Under the pieces are notes generated by a model. The model was not told the DNA's origin and made no database searches. It worked only from the letters and a program-made list of their open reading frames with translations. Both the position numbers and the translations under genes were made by a program. Shown in pieces: positions 27,969 to 41,863 of a stretch of DNA of 64,000 nt (within the stretch, counting starts at the first letter, position 1; every line of letters begins with the position of its first letter). Origin of the DNA: an uncultured Chloroflexota bacterium (GTDB lineage: Bacteria > Chloroflexota > Dehalococcoidia > CAUJGQ01); NCBI GenBank assembly GCA_937879875.1, contig CALFMN010000079.1, positions 14,120-78,119 on the forward strand, read 5' to 3'.

Positions 27969-28427
27969 TTACCAGATCTTTTGGCCGACACGCGTGAGGC
28001 GGTCGATCAGCATCGGCAGCAAGTCGCCGTGGCCGGCGATCAGCTCCGGCACACCGTCGGGCAGCGGCGTCCAATAGAGACGAAAACGAATCGGACCGCT
28101 GGCATCGCTCGCGTGGCACTCGTCGTGCTGCCATGACGCGGGCGCGGCGCCATCGTATTGCAGGTGAAAGAAGTGCCGTTCGTGGATCTCTGGCAAACCG
28201 ACGTCACTCATATCGCGCCGTCGTGCGCCGAGAAAGTCCACGAGCTGCAACCTCGCGAGCCCGGTCTCTTCGAATGCCTCGCGTAGCGCCGCAGCCGCCG
28301 GCTCCTCGCCGGGCTCGATCGTGCCCGCCGGCACCTGGATGCCGGCCTCCGGGAAATCGACGTGCTCAAACACGAGCAGCCGCACGCCGCAGGTGATGTA
28401 CGCGAGCGCTTTGCGCCTCAGAACCAC
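27969..28427 (-). CDS. NUDIX hydrolase, mirror copy
   Basis: Identical to 21450-21908, with an intact NUDIX box and GTG start, 117 bases upstream of hen1 on the same strand. Confidence 0.85.
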   Translation of the reverse strand: MVLRRKALAYITCGVRLLVFEHVDFPEAGIQVPAGTIEPGEEPAAAALREAFEETGLARLQLVDFLGARRRDMSDVGLPEIHERHFFHLQYDGAAPASWQHDECHASDASGPIRFRLYWTPLPDGVPELIAGHGDLLPMLIDRLTRVGQKIW

Positions 28428-28651
28428 CTTCGGACCCCCTGATGTCCGGCGCGCTACAATTTGCGGGCTGTGCTGCGAAGGGCCATTCTCAAAAACGGCC
28501 CGTTGCAGCACGGCCTGCTGCTGGCATCGCATGGCCGCAGTCATCGCTTTGATCCGATGGCACAGGCGTCATCAAGCCGGCACCAGCGCAGGTTAAAGCA
28601 AGTGCCGCAGCGCCGCCCGCGGCGGAAAACCGGTCACTGCAATACTACGCG

Positions 28652-29905
28652 CTATTCAAACACACCCTCGGCGGTCAACTCAGCGATCGCTTCGTCGCCG
28701 AGGCCGAGGATTTCGTGGCAGATGGCGTGGGTATGCTGGCCGAGGGTGGGGCCGGCGCGGCGCGGCTGTGCCGGCGACTCTGATAGCTTCCACGCCGGCG
28801 CATCGTATGCGTGCGGCCCCATCACCGCGTGATCGAGCGTCCACCAGTGCCCGCGGTGCAAGAGCTGCGGATCGGCGAACAGCTCTTCGCAGGTTTGCAC
28901 CGCGCCCGCCGGCACGCCCGCCGCCTGCAGCACCACCATCGCCTCGTGCGGCGTGCGCTGGCGCGTCCAGGCGGTGATCGCACCGGCAAGCTCTTCACTC
29001 CGGGCGCGTCTTGCCGCGGTGTCGCGCAACGTCTCGTCCTGCACCCACTCCGTCCGGCCGATGACCGCTGCGAGCGCCGCCCAGTCGGCCGCGTCGCGCA
29101 CGGCGATCGCCAGCCAGCGGTCGTCCGACCCCCCGTCGCTGGCACAGGGGAAGACGCCGTGCGGGGTCATCTCCGCATCGTCGTTGCCGCTGCGCTGGAG
29201 CGCCTGGCCGCTCGCGGCGTAGTCCAGCAGCGCCGGCCCCAAAATCTGCAGCGCCGCCTCAACCTGCGATTCGTCGAGATACTGCCCCTCGCCGGTGCGG
29301 TCGCGGTAGTCCAGGGCCGCTACCAGAGCGGTGTAGAGGAACCACGGCGCGACAAAATCCGTGTAGGCGCCGAAGATGCCGGCCGGCGCGCGGTCGGGCC
29401 AGCCGGTGAGCGCATGGAAGCCGGCCGTGGAGGCGCCGTGCTGGCCGTAGCCGCCGAAGTCGCGGTACGGCCCCGTTTGGCCCATCTGCGTCGTGCTGTA
29501 CATCAGGATCTCCGGCTTGACGCGGCGCAGATCCTCGTAGCCCAGACCCAGCTTCGCCAGCGAGCCCGGCGTCATACTGTCGGTGACGATGTCCGCCCAG
29601 CGCACGAGCCGGATCGCCAGCTCGCGCGCTCGCGGCAGGCGCAGGTTCAGCGCCAGCCCCAGCTTGTTCGTGTTGTAGACCGCGCCGAAGGCGCTGCGGT
29701 CGAGGCCGGGCTGACCGTCGCGGAAGGGCGGCGCCAGCCGCAGCGTGTCCGGCCGCGTGCTCGACTCGACGCGCAGGACGGTGGCGCCGAAATCGGCCAG
29801 GTGTCGTGCCACGATCGGCCCCACGCCCACCCAGGCGAAATCGACTACCTTGATGCCCGCGAAGGGCATGCCTTCGGGGGGTGCGAACAACGAACGGTGA
29901 TCCAT
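28652..29905 (-). CDS. CaiB/BaiF CoA-transferase, second, mirror copy
   Basis: Identical to 19972-21225. Class III CoA-transferase with a GPYRDFGGYGQH segment; the catalytic Asp position appears to be Glu. Confidence 0.87.
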   Translation of the reverse strand: MDHRSLFAPPEGMPFAGIKVVDFAWVGVGPIVARHLADFGATVLRVESSTRPDTLRLAPPFRDGQPGLDRSAFGAVYNTNKLGLALNLRLPRARELAIRLVRWADIVTDSMTPGSLAKLGLGYEDLRRVKPEILMYSTTQMGQTGPYRDFGGYGQHGASTAGFHALTGWPDRAPAGIFGAYTDFVAPWFLYTALVAALDYRDRTGEGQYLDESQVEAALQILGPALLDYAASGQALQRSGNDDAEMTPHGVFPCASDGGSDDRWLAIAVRDAADWAALAAVIGRTEWVQDETLRDTAARRARSEELAGAITAWTRQRTPHEAMVVLQAAGVPAGAVQTCEELFADPQLLHRGHWWTLDHAVMGPHAYDAPAWKLSESPAQPRRAGPTLGQHTHAICHEILGLGDEAIAELTAEGVFE

Positions 29906-29931
29906 CACGCTCTATCCCCGCAAGCGGCCCG

Positions 29932-31197
29932 TCAGACCACACCGGCAGCGCAGAGATCGCGCAGCTCATCCATGCTCAGGCCGAGCAGGTCACCGTAGAT
30001 CTCGCGGTTATGTTCGCCGGGCAGCGGCGCCGGCCGGGGCGTGCGCCAGGGCGTACGCGAGAGCCGCACCGGTGCGCCGGGAAAGCGCAGTGTCGCGCCC
30101 AGATACGCATGCGCCACATCCGACCAATACTCGCGCTCGGCGAGCTGGGGGCTGGCGGCCACGTCCGCAATCTCATTCACCGCCGCGAGCTGGATCGATC
30201 GGGCCAGCGAACCCTCGAACAGTTCGCGCTTACTTTTGCTTGCGAAGAAGGCGAGGAAGGGCGCGCTGAGCCGATCGTACGTCGCCTGGTCCATCACCGC
30301 GGCGCTGAGCTGCGACCAATCGACTTCTGTTGGCGCATCCGCCATGCCTTCCTCGGCCATCCAACGCACCAGCGCCCGCGTGGAAGCCAGCGTGCCGGCC
30401 GCTTGCCCGCCGCTCAGCGACCACAGCACGAAGCCATCCTTGCACGGCCAGAGCACGCGATGCACGAGCGTGCTGCCGTCGAGCCGCTGGGCCGTACGCA
30501 CCGCGCCGCCGCGGCGGGAGTTGATGTGCGAGACATCCCAGACTTGCGCGGCGATCATCAGTGTCCAGGTCACGCACTCCTGCGCGGCGATGTCCACCGA
30601 CTGCCCGCGGCCCGTGCGCGTGCGCAGATAGTGCGCGGTCACCGCGCCCGCCGCCGCGTGCACACCGGCGAGCAGTTCCGTCTGCGGGGCGCTCGGTCGC
30701 GTGGGCGCGCGGTCGTCGTCGCCATCCAAATAGAGCTGGCCGCCGAGCGCCCAGGCGACCAGATCGGTGGCCTGGAAATCGCGATACGGCCCGCTCTGAC
30801 CGAAGGGGCTGATGTGCACTACCACCAGCGCGGGATTGGCGGCCAGAAGCTGCTCGTCCGACAGCCCGAGTGCGGCGAGCCGGCCGGGCGGCGATGACTC
30901 AAGGAGGAAGTCGGAGGTAGCGGCGAGCCGGAACAGCAGAGCGCGCCCGCGCGGCTGCGCCGGATCGAGCGTCACGCCGCGTTTGCCCGCGTTGGCGAAG
31001 ATCCACGACAGGCTGCGGTGCGGATGCGGCTCATGCTGGAAGAATGGTCCTTGCGCCCGCGCCGGGTCGCCGCCGGGCCGTTCGACCTTGATCACATCGG
31101 CGCCGAGGCCGGCGAGCACACGCCCGGCCAGCGCGCCCAGCGCCCCGGTGAGGTCAAGCACCCGGTACGGCGCGAGCGCGGCAGGCGCTTCACTCAT
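29932..31197 (-). CDS. CaiB/BaiF CoA-transferase, first, mirror copy
   Basis: Identical to 18680-19945. Class III CoA-transferase, 26 bases from its paralogue and downstream of the DUF35 gene. Confidence 0.87.
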   Translation of the reverse strand: MSEAPAALAPYRVLDLTGALGALAGRVLAGLGADVIKVERPGGDPARAQGPFFQHEPHPHRSLSWIFANAGKRGVTLDPAQPRGRALLFRLAATSDFLLESSPPGRLAALGLSDEQLLAANPALVVVHISPFGQSGPYRDFQATDLVAWALGGQLYLDGDDDRAPTRPSAPQTELLAGVHAAAGAVTAHYLRTRTGRGQSVDIAAQECVTWTLMIAAQVWDVSHINSRRGGAVRTAQRLDGSTLVHRVLWPCKDGFVLWSLSGGQAAGTLASTRALVRWMAEEGMADAPTEVDWSQLSAAVMDQATYDRLSAPFLAFFASKSKRELFEGSLARSIQLAAVNEIADVAASPQLAEREYWSDVAHAYLGATLRFPGAPVRLSRTPWRTPRPAPLPGEHNREIYGDLLGLSMDELRDLCAAGVV

Positions 31198-31273
31198 CGC
31201 TCGTTCACCAGGTCGGGAGGCGCAGCGCCGCCGTCAGCGCGGATCAGCGCGAGGGGCAGCACCGTGCGCTCAC

Positions 31274-31726
31274 TCATTCGACAACACGCCACTGCACGAG
31301 GGTGAAGTCCTCGTCCGGATGGTCTTCGAAGACGGCCTCGACCGCGCCGCCGATCTCGACCTGCTGCATAGCGTCGCCGAGCAAGTTGCCGACCATGCGT
31401 ACGTTGTCCGCATCCGGCAGCTCAACCAGCACGACCAGGTACGGGCAGGCGTCCTTGAGCGCCGGGTGGACCGGATGCCAGATCCGCTCCCAGCTAAAGA
31501 TGCGGCCGCGCCCGGCGACGCGCTCCCAGCGCAGGTCAAACGACCGGCAACGGAAGCAGATGAACTCTGGCCCCCACTGAGAGCCGTTGCAGGCGTTGCA
31601 GCGCTGCACCAGCAACTCGTGGCGCTTCGCCGCCGCCCAGAACGGCGCGTCGAGCCCGTCCGGCGAAGGCCGCGGCGCCGGCAAACCGGGCGGCAAGTAC
31701 GAGTCGCGCATCGTCTTCGTGGTCAT
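31274..31726 (-). CDS. DUF35 zinc-ribbon/OB-fold protein, mirror copy
   Basis: Identical to 18151-18603, with the four-Cys ribbon and OB-fold. Likely partner of the thiolase-like protein encoded just upstream on this strand. Confidence 0.87.
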   Translation of the reverse strand: MTTKTMRDSYLPPGLPAPRPSPDGLDAPFWAAAKRHELLVQRCNACNGSQWGPEFICFRCRSFDLRWERVAGRGRIFSWERIWHPVHPALKDACPYLVVLVELPDADNVRMVGNLLGDAMQQVEIGGAVEAVFEDHPDEDFTLVQWRVVE

Positions 31727-31812
31727 CAACACTTTCCTTGTTCAACCGTCTCCCGGCGCCAACCCCGAGGGCGCACGCCGTGCGTCCCTACCGTCAATCG
31801 CTAACCCGAGAC

Positions 31813-31886
31813 CCTCCGGATTGCTGCAAACCGGATCGCCCCTCTCCTTCCCCGCATTATTGGGGGAAGGAGAGGGGAGGGGGTGA
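31813..31886. repeat. Type B hairpin repeat, mirror of copy 2
   Basis: The 15-bp stem hairpin and GGCGATCCGGTTT flank seen at 17991-18064, here between the thiolase and DUF35 genes of the right arm. Confidence 0.7.
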
Positions 31887-31904
31887 GGATGAGGGCCGCG
31901 CCGC

Positions 31905-33074
31905 TCATGCTCGCAGGATCAGACTGCTGACCGGCGAAACCATTGGACCCGAAGCGACCAGCGAGATCTTGCAGTCCTGCACCTGGCAGGTGGACGTGCC
32001 GCGGATCTGCCGCACCGCCTCGGTGATCAGCTCCAGCCCGTGCATGTAGCACTCGGCCAGGTTGCCGCCGCTGGTATTGATCGGCAGCTTGCCCTGCGGC
32101 CAGGTCAGGTTCTCCACGGTACAGAACTCGTTTGCTTCGTCGGGCGAGCAGAAGCCGTGCTCGACCAGGCTCATCAGCACGCCGCCGGTGAAGTTCTCGT
32201 AGACCTGCGCCACCTGCACGTCTTTGGGCGCGATGCCGGCCAGCTCGTAGAGCAGCGGCGCCACGCCCTTAAAGTTCGAGGTGCCGTAGTCGGGCGCGTT
32301 GTGCGCGGGCGCACCCTGGCGGTAGAACGAGCCCTGCGCCGCGGCCATGATGATCGCCGGCTTCTGCCTGAGGTCGCGCGCCCGCTCGGGCGTGGTCACG
32401 ATCACCGCCGCGGCGCCGTCGTTCTCCTGGCAGCAGTCGAACAGGCGGAACGGCTCGACGATCCAGCGGGCATTGTCGTAGTCCTCGCGCGAGAGCGGCC
32501 GGCCGTACATGATCGCCCGCGGGTTGAACTGCGCGTGGTGATACGAGGCGAGCGAGATCGCCGCCAGCGCATCGTGACCGATGTTGTGGTCGTACATGAA
32601 GCGACGCACACGCATGGCGAAGGTCTGCGCCGGCGAGAGCAGACCGTATGGCTGCGTGTAGGACATCGGGTAGGTCGAGGCTTTCGCCTGCGACCCTTGC
32701 CCGAAGCGGCCGAACTGACCCTGCGCCAGCGAGCGGTAGGCGACGACATACTTCGCGTAGCCGGCAGCCACCGCCGCGGCCGCGTTGCCGACGGCGCCCG
32801 AGCCACCACCGCCGCCACCGCCCCAGAACATGTTGGAGAAGCCGATCTGGGGCAGACCCAGCGCGGCGGCGAGACGGGTCGGATCGTTGCGGTCGTTGCT
32901 GTAGCTGGCGAAACCGTCGATCTGCTCGACCGTGAGGCCGGCATCCTCGACGGCGAGCAGGATCGCTTCGAGTGCAAGCTGGAACTCGGGTGTTGGCGCG
33001 GCGCCGCGCTTGTAGTAGCGCGTTTCGCCGATGCCGACGATAGCAGTCTTGTCCTTGATGCCGGGCTCGGTCAT
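31905..33074 (-). CDS. Thiolase-like protein (Ltp2/SCP-x type), mirror copy
   Basis: Identical to 16803-17972. Thiolase fold with a glycine run in place of the catalytic-Cys loop; first gene of the CoA-linked cluster. Confidence 0.84.
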   Translation of the reverse strand: MTEPGIKDKTAIVGIGETRYYKRGAAPTPEFQLALEAILLAVEDAGLTVEQIDGFASYSNDRNDPTRLAAALGLPQIGFSNMFWGGGGGGGSGAVGNAAAAVAAGYAKYVVAYRSLAQGQFGRFGQGSQAKASTYPMSYTQPYGLLSPAQTFAMRVRRFMYDHNIGHDALAAISLASYHHAQFNPRAIMYGRPLSREDYDNARWIVEPFRLFDCCQENDGAAAVIVTTPERARDLRQKPAIIMAAAQGSFYRQGAPAHNAPDYGTSNFKGVAPLLYELAGIAPKDVQVAQVYENFTGGVLMSLVEHGFCSPDEANEFCTVENLTWPQGKLPINTSGGNLAECYMHGLELITEAVRQIRGTSTCQVQDCKISLVASGPMVSPVSSLILRA

Positions 33075-33280
33075 GGATGCCCCCGTGTCGTTTTTGCCGG
33101 TCCTTCGACGTGGCCTCGCCGCCCGATGGTCGGCGGGTCCGGCTTGAACGGTACGGTTTGGGCGCGGATTCCGCAAGTACGTCGCCGGCTGGAGCGGTGA
33201 TTTTGCCGCGGCCGCGGCACGCAGAGGTGGACCGAACCGCAAAGACCATTATCAGGTGAGCCGCAACGGAACGCGGGCCG

Positions 33281-34090
33281 CTACGCGCTCTGGGCGGCGC
33301 GCAGGGCGCTCGCCGTCGCCTCGTCGGCGGGAAAGAATGACTCGATCATCAGCTCGGCGGGCGTGATGTCGACGGCGGTGCCGAAGGTCGCGACGGTGCT
33401 GAAGAAGGTCAGCTCCAGCGTGGCCGAGGCCCGCAGGACCAGCGGTACGAACAGCGCGGACACGGCATCCGCGTGCGGCGCCGACTCGGCGTTGCCGCCG
33501 GGATAGCCGCGCAGCTCGCGCTCGAGCGCGGCCAGCTCCACGGTCGCGGTGAGCAGCACCTGGCGGTGCAGGCGAGCGAGCAGGTGGGCGCGATATTCGG
33601 CAAGGTTGACGATGCGCGGTGCGAGACCGTCCGGATGGAGCGTCAGCCGCAGGGCATTGACCGGCGGCGCCAGCAGCGCTGGCGCCACGCCGGAGCTGAT
33701 GATCGCCAGCGCCGGCCGGTTCGCCGAGACCAGATCCCACTGGCGGTCGACGACGACGGCAGGGAAGGGCTCGTGGCCGGCGAGGATCTTGTCGATCGCC
33801 TCGCGCACCGGCGCCATCTCTTCGGTGTCGAGCGGGGATTGGCGGTAGACGGGCGCGTAGCCGGCGGCGAGCAGCAGCGCGTTGCGCTCTCGTAACGGCA
33901 CGTCGAGTTGCTCGGCCAGGTGCAGCACGAGCTCCCGGCTGGGCCGCGAGCGACCCGTCTCCACGAAGCTCAGGTGCCGGGTCGAGACCTCAGCTTCGAC
34001 TGAGAGATCGAGCTGGCTCAACCGGCGACGTTGCCGCCAGTCTCGCAGCAACTCGCCCACGCCGCCGGCCGGGGATATCACCGCGTTCAT
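33281..34090 (-). CDS. XRE/MmyB-like regulator, mirror copy
   Basis: Identical to 15787-16596: N-terminal Cro/C1 HTH and C-terminal MmyB-like ligand domain, with the TTACCTG palindrome 36 bases upstream. Confidence 0.87.
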   Translation of the reverse strand: MNAVISPAGGVGELLRDWRQRRRLSQLDLSVEAEVSTRHLSFVETGRSRPSRELVLHLAEQLDVPLRERNALLLAAGYAPVYRQSPLDTEEMAPVREAIDKILAGHEPFPAVVVDRQWDLVSANRPALAIISSGVAPALLAPPVNALRLTLHPDGLAPRIVNLAEYRAHLLARLHRQVLLTATVELAALERELRGYPGGNAESAPHADAVSALFVPLVLRASATLELTFFSTVATFGTAVDITPAELMIESFFPADEATASALRAAQSA

Positions 34091-34126
34091 CGATCGTATC
34101 GTAGCGCAACGCCCGCCGCCCGTCCG

Positions 34127-34141
34127 TTACCTGTCAGGTAA
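34127..34141. promoter_or_regulatory. Palindromic operator candidate, mirror copy
   Basis: The TTACCTG-N-CAGGTAA palindrome upstream of the XRE gene, as at 15736-15750. Confidence 0.6.
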
Positions 34142-34187
34142 TCGCCGGCACACAAGCGGATGCGGAGCGGGCAGAAGAGATCCGAAC

Positions 34188-34598
34188 TCAGGCAGATTTC
34201 GGGCCGGTATATACGACTTCCAACAGCAACCGGTCCGGCGACTCGAACATCACCTGATAGTAGGTCTGATCCTCGCTGCTGGCGAACTCCGGCCGGTGCC
34301 TCGGCGTGTCGAACAGCAGCTCGACGCCGCGTTCTTTCAGGTAAGCTGCGACGGTATCGACGTCGGCCTGCGCCCGCGGCGCGATCGCGAGATGGTTCAC
34401 GCCCGGCCCGTCATAGTCGTTGCCGACGTCTTTGATCTGCCCGACGAACCAGAGGCTGCTGCCGTTCTTGTCGGCAACTCCGAGCATGCTGTCATCGCCG
34501 TAAACGACTTGCCAGTCCAGAAACGCCATGATATCGCGATAGAACGGCAGATTCGCCTGTTGAACGTTCACCTGGATATGGCTGAGCTGCGTTTCCAA
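34188..34598 (-). CDS. VOC/glyoxalase superfamily protein, mirror copy
   Basis: Identical to 15279-15689. The TTG start is preferred; an upstream GTG at 34634 is the alternative. Confidence 0.74.
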   Translation of the reverse strand: METQLSHIQVNVQQANLPFYRDIMAFLDWQVVYGDDSMLGVADKNGSSLWFVGQIKDVGNDYDGPGVNHLAIAPRAQADVDTVAAYLKERGVELLFDTPRHRPEFASSEDQTYYQVMFESPDRLLLEVVYTGPKSA

Positions 34599-34783
34599 CG
34601 CGGTTCCCTTCCTGTCCCTGCCGATCCCAGGCACCGCCGCCTCGATCGCCGGGCGATCAGCTTGTTACGCAATAATAGAACACATATTCTGAGGCGTCAA
34701 GCGCGCGATGATCCGCGCATCGCCACGCGCGACGGCGCACACAGATGTCTGAGGGTCTGGCTCTCACTCACCGCTGCCGTAGC

Positions 34784-36373
34784 TCAGGCGTATTTGCGGC
34801 CCAGCGCCTCTTCCCAACGCAAGTAGTGGATCATGTCGGCCTGCGTGCGGTCGGGACCGGCGGGAACCACGTCCTCCGGTGCGGAGAGGAGACCGGTCAA
34901 CCCGCGCTCCAGCGGCAGTTCGGCCGCGTGCCAGGCGCGCATGCCGCCATGCAACACCGCGACATCCCCGTAGCCCAGTTCGCGCAGCGTTTGCGCGGCA
35001 AGCGGCGCCTGCCCGCCGTCCACATCGCTGACAATCAGGGGTGTAGCGGGTCGGGGCGCCAGCTCAGCGATGCGCAGCTCCAGCCAACCCCGCGGCAGCC
35101 AGACCGAACCCGGCACATGGCCACGGGCGAAGGCGTCGCTTGGGTCGACGAACAGCACCATCGCATGCGGGTCGGCGCTCAGGCGCGCTTTCAGCTCGTG
35201 CGGCGCGAGCGACGGCAGTGCAGCCTCCGCCTCGCGCAGGCCGAAGACCTCGGGATCGTCCGGTCCGGCCGCCTGTGACAACCCGGCGGCGCGCCAGGCA
35301 TCGATGCCGCCGGCGAGCGCGCAGACGTTGGGAAAGCCCATCTGCCGAAACCACGAGGCGACGATCGCGGAGCGGGTGCCATCGTCGCAGGCGAAGAGGA
35401 TCGTGCCGTCGCGGACGGCGATGACATCATCGCTGCGCTGCACCGCCTGTCCGCCGGGAAACCACCAGAAGCCGGGAATGTGGCCGGCGGCGAACTCTTC
35501 CGCGGTGCGCACGTCGATCGGATAGACGCAGCGTTCGCCAGCTCCAGCTTCGGTAAGCAGCGCCTGCAGCTCCGGCGGGCCGACGAGGCGCACGCCGTCT
35601 TCGGCTGCCACGCGCGCGGCGAAGGCCTGCGCCGCCCCGCGGCCCTCCGGCGAAAGCGGCGGCAGTGCCGTGCGGTTTGCGCCGCGTTCCAGCTCCAGAC
35701 CGGCGAGCACCCAGCCGGACGTGCCGTTCTTCAGGCTCACGACCGGCACGCCCATGCGCTGCAAGACGCGGGCGCCGATGATGCTGCGCGTGCGCCCGGC
35801 GCAGTTCACTACGACCGCGGCATCCGGCTGCTCGCGCATGATATCGGTGACGTGCAGGGCCAGCTCGCCGCCGGGCAGGCTGCGGCCACCGGGGATGCAG
35901 GCGCGGCGGTACTCCTCCGGCGTGCGGGTGTCGAGGATCAGCAGCTTCTCGCCGGCCTGTATGCGCCGGTGCAGCTCGTGCGCCGCAATCGTCGGCACGT
36001 GATGGCGTACCTCGACCGCCTCGCCAAAGTCCTTGCTGGGCACGTTGCTGCCCCACTCGGTGGGCAAATCCTCGCTGGCCCAGCGGTTTACGCCGCCGGC
36101 GAGCACCACGACACTCGCATAGCCCATGCCCTCAAGTGTTCGAGCGGCCAGCATCGCCCGCCGGCCACCGCTGTCGCAGAGGGCGATGTTCGCCGCGCGA
36201 CAGGGCACGAGCCGGCCAAGCCGGGACTCGAGCAGCCGGCGCGGCAGACTGCTGGCGCCGGGAATGTGGGCCGTGTTGTACTCACCGGCCTCGCGCACGT
36301 CGAGCAGCGCGGGCGGCGTGGCCCCGGCGAGCATTGTATGCAATTGCGATGGCTCGATCAGGCGTGCCCTCAC
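34784..36373 (-). CDS. Four-domain rhodanese-like protein, mirror copy
   Basis: Identical to 13504-15093. Domains 1-3 have active-site Cys and domain 4 has Asp instead. Confidence 0.87.
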   Translation of the reverse strand: MRARLIEPSQLHTMLAGATPPALLDVREAGEYNTAHIPGASSLPRRLLESRLGRLVPCRAANIALCDSGGRRAMLAARTLEGMGYASVVVLAGGVNRWASEDLPTEWGSNVPSKDFGEAVEVRHHVPTIAAHELHRRIQAGEKLLILDTRTPEEYRRACIPGGRSLPGGELALHVTDIMREQPDAAVVVNCAGRTRSIIGARVLQRMGVPVVSLKNGTSGWVLAGLELERGANRTALPPLSPEGRGAAQAFAARVAAEDGVRLVGPPELQALLTEAGAGERCVYPIDVRTAEEFAAGHIPGFWWFPGGQAVQRSDDVIAVRDGTILFACDDGTRSAIVASWFRQMGFPNVCALAGGIDAWRAAGLSQAAGPDDPEVFGLREAEAALPSLAPHELKARLSADPHAMVLFVDPSDAFARGHVPGSVWLPRGWLELRIAELAPRPATPLIVSDVDGGQAPLAAQTLRELGYGDVAVLHGGMRAWHAAELPLERGLTGLLSAPEDVVPAGPDRTQADMIHYLRWEEALGRKYA

Positions 36374-36459
36374 TCCCCCTTACCCCTCTCTCCCATCTCG
36401 CTCATTTGAAGGAACGTGTGAAGGAACGTGGAAACGGGCGAGAGGGGCGATCCGGTTTT
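36374..36459. repeat. Type B repeat, mirror of copy 1
   Basis: The repeat described at 13418-13503, immediately upstream of the rhodanese start on this arm. Confidence 0.6.
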
Positions 36460-36560
36460 GGCGGCACGAGGGCGTCGCATCGAGCGATACACCGCCCGGC
36501 ACGTGCGCGCCATCTCGCCGTCGGTCGCCTGCCACGCCTTGTAGTGTTCATATCTACGCC

Positions 36561-37730
36561 CTACGTCCGGCGCCCTACGCCCTGGTCAACGATCGTGCTG
36601 TGGGCGATGGTGCTGATCCTGTCGAGGCGCTGCGTGTGCCAGGGCTCTTCGCACATCGCGTTGCTCAGATACGTGAAGGAGACACCCGATTCCGGGTCGG
36701 CCCAGGAGTAGGAGCTGCCGGCGCCGCCGTGGCCGTAGGTGCTGGGTGAGGCGATCGCGCCGAGGCCGCGGATCGTCGGCGTGAAGCCACGCACATGGGG
36801 ACCGAGGCCGCGATGCATCGGCATGCCCATGTTCTCGTCGAGGCGGTCGCCGGTGTGGTTGCGCGTGACGAATTCGATCATGCGCGGGCTGAGCACGCGC
36901 ACGCCGTTTAATGTGCCGCCGGCCAGCATCATCTGGTAGAAGGCCGCGTAGGCCGCCGCCGTGGCGAAGCCGCCGCCGCCCGGCACGCCCGCCGCGCGGA
37001 ACGCCGCCGTGTTGCGGCCCGGCGCGGGCGCCATGCGTCCATCCTGCACCGCGTGGAAGTCGGCGCAGCGGGCCTGCTCGGCCTCGGGCACGCCGACGAA
37101 GATGTCGGCCAATCCCAGCGGGTCGAGCAGTTCTGAGCGGATTACCTCGCGGAAGTCGCGGCCGGTGATCGCCTCGATCAGCACGGCCGCCGTCCAGTGC
37201 GCCGAGGCGCCATGATACTGAATTTTGGCGCCGGGCGTCCATTCGAGGGTGAAGTCGCAGACGCTGCGGCGCAGCAGCTCGTGGTCCGTCCAGGCGTCTT
37301 CGGAAACGACCGCGCCGGGGAAGCCGGCCTGGTGCGTGAGCAGCTGAAACAGCGTGATCTCGCCCTTGCCGTTGCGGGAGAACTCCGGCACGTGCTCGGC
37401 GATGCGGTCAGCGAAGCGCAGCAGTCCACGCTCGACCAGGACCCAGATCGTCGCCGCGGTGATGACCTTGGTCTGCGACATCAACAGCCAGGTGGTGCTC
37501 GCGTTCGCCGGCTCGGCGTTCGGCTCCAGCCGCGCTCGGCCGAAGCTGCGGCAGGCCGCCAGCTTGCCGTACCGCGCCAGCGCGATCTGCGCGCCGGGAT
37601 AACGGCCCTCGGCGATCTGCTGCTCGATCAGGCCGTACAGCCGCTCCAGCCGCTCCGGGTCGATGCCGAGCGCAGCGGGCTCGGCCTCCGGCAGCAGCGT
37701 CTGCGCGGGCTTCGTCGCGGTGCTGACCAT
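36561..37730 (-). CDS. Serine hydrolase (beta-lactamase fold), mirror copy
   Basis: Identical to 12147-13316, with the SQTK nucleophile motif and GHGG. The ATG follows GGAGG. Confidence 0.84.
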   Translation of the reverse strand: MVSTATKPAQTLLPEAEPAALGIDPERLERLYGLIEQQIAEGRYPGAQIALARYGKLAACRSFGRARLEPNAEPANASTTWLLMSQTKVITAATIWVLVERGLLRFADRIAEHVPEFSRNGKGEITLFQLLTHQAGFPGAVVSEDAWTDHELLRRSVCDFTLEWTPGAKIQYHGASAHWTAAVLIEAITGRDFREVIRSELLDPLGLADIFVGVPEAEQARCADFHAVQDGRMAPAPGRNTAAFRAAGVPGGGGFATAAAYAAFYQMMLAGGTLNGVRVLSPRMIEFVTRNHTGDRLDENMGMPMHRGLGPHVRGFTPTIRGLGAIASPSTYGHGGAGSSYSWADPESGVSFTYLSNAMCEEPWHTQRLDRISTIAHSTIVDQGVGRRT

Positions 37731-37893
37731 CCTCACGCCTCCGTTTAATTCTGGCCTGACGCCGGCAGTATAGCGCGACAACGCCACGGGCGAGTGAATT
37801 CTCCCGCCATCTCCAATCCGCGCGGCTACGGCCGGACGATGGCGGTGATCGTGAGATCCTTGGGCGGCACGGCGACGGCGCATTGGACGAGGG

Positions 37894-41220
<3,327 letters not shown>

Positions 41221-41293
41221 TGGTCACCTCCGGTGAGGGCAGCAGCACATGGAGCGATGAGCGCCGGGCCGGTGAAACGGCGGCGCGCTGTTG

Positions 41294-41332
41294 GTTGCGG
41301 CTGCGCCGCAACGGGCGGTTCACGAACCGCCC
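41294..41332. repeat. Type A hairpin pair, mirror copy
   Basis: The two adjacent GC-rich hairpins described at 8545-8583, between the T-box and ileS. Confidence 0.6.
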
Positions 41333-41390
41333 CTACCGACCTTTGACCTACACCCATCGCCCTGTACTCTTGCCTGCTGGCTGCTGCCCA

Positions 41391-41428
41391 AAACAAAAGG
41401 CCCGCCCCTCCTGATTGAGGGACGGGCC
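41391..41428 (-). terminator. Intrinsic terminator of the T-box, mirror copy
   Basis: The 12-bp stem with T-tract described at 8449-8486, read on the minus strand. Confidence 0.9.
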
Positions 41429-41687
41429 GAACATGGCAACCCGCGGTACCACCCTGCTTGCCGCGCCGAGGCGCGGCCGCTCTGCCGGAGCACGTGCCGG
41501 ACTGCGCCGGCGAATGCTCCTGCCCCTGGTAACGGTGGGCGCTCCGTCCGGGTCTACCGGCACGCTGGTACGTGCTTTCGGCCGGAAGCTCGGGAGGGAT
41601 CTTCAGCAGGGGGCGCGGCGTCCGCTTGCACCAAACCGGACTCGCTGGGCCGGCCGGCCCCGCCTACTCGTCTCCGTCGTCGCCGAA
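41391..41687 (-). promoter_or_regulatory. T-box leader of ileS, mirror copy
   Basis: Same element as 8190-8486: T-box core at 41441-41455, terminator at 41391-41428, candidate ATC specifier at 41598-41600. Confidence 0.9.
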
Positions 41688-41863
41688 TATATCCGTTCAA
41701 GATGGCCGTGCAGCGGCCATGTAGGATTAAACCAAGTGTAGAGAGCCGCGGCGAGACCTGTCAAACGCGCGGACAACAACATCCGGCGAGTGGTTCTCGC
41801 TCTCCCGTAGCCCGTGGCGCGCGGAGACGCTACCATGCGTCAAGATACGCTGGGAGAGAGCGC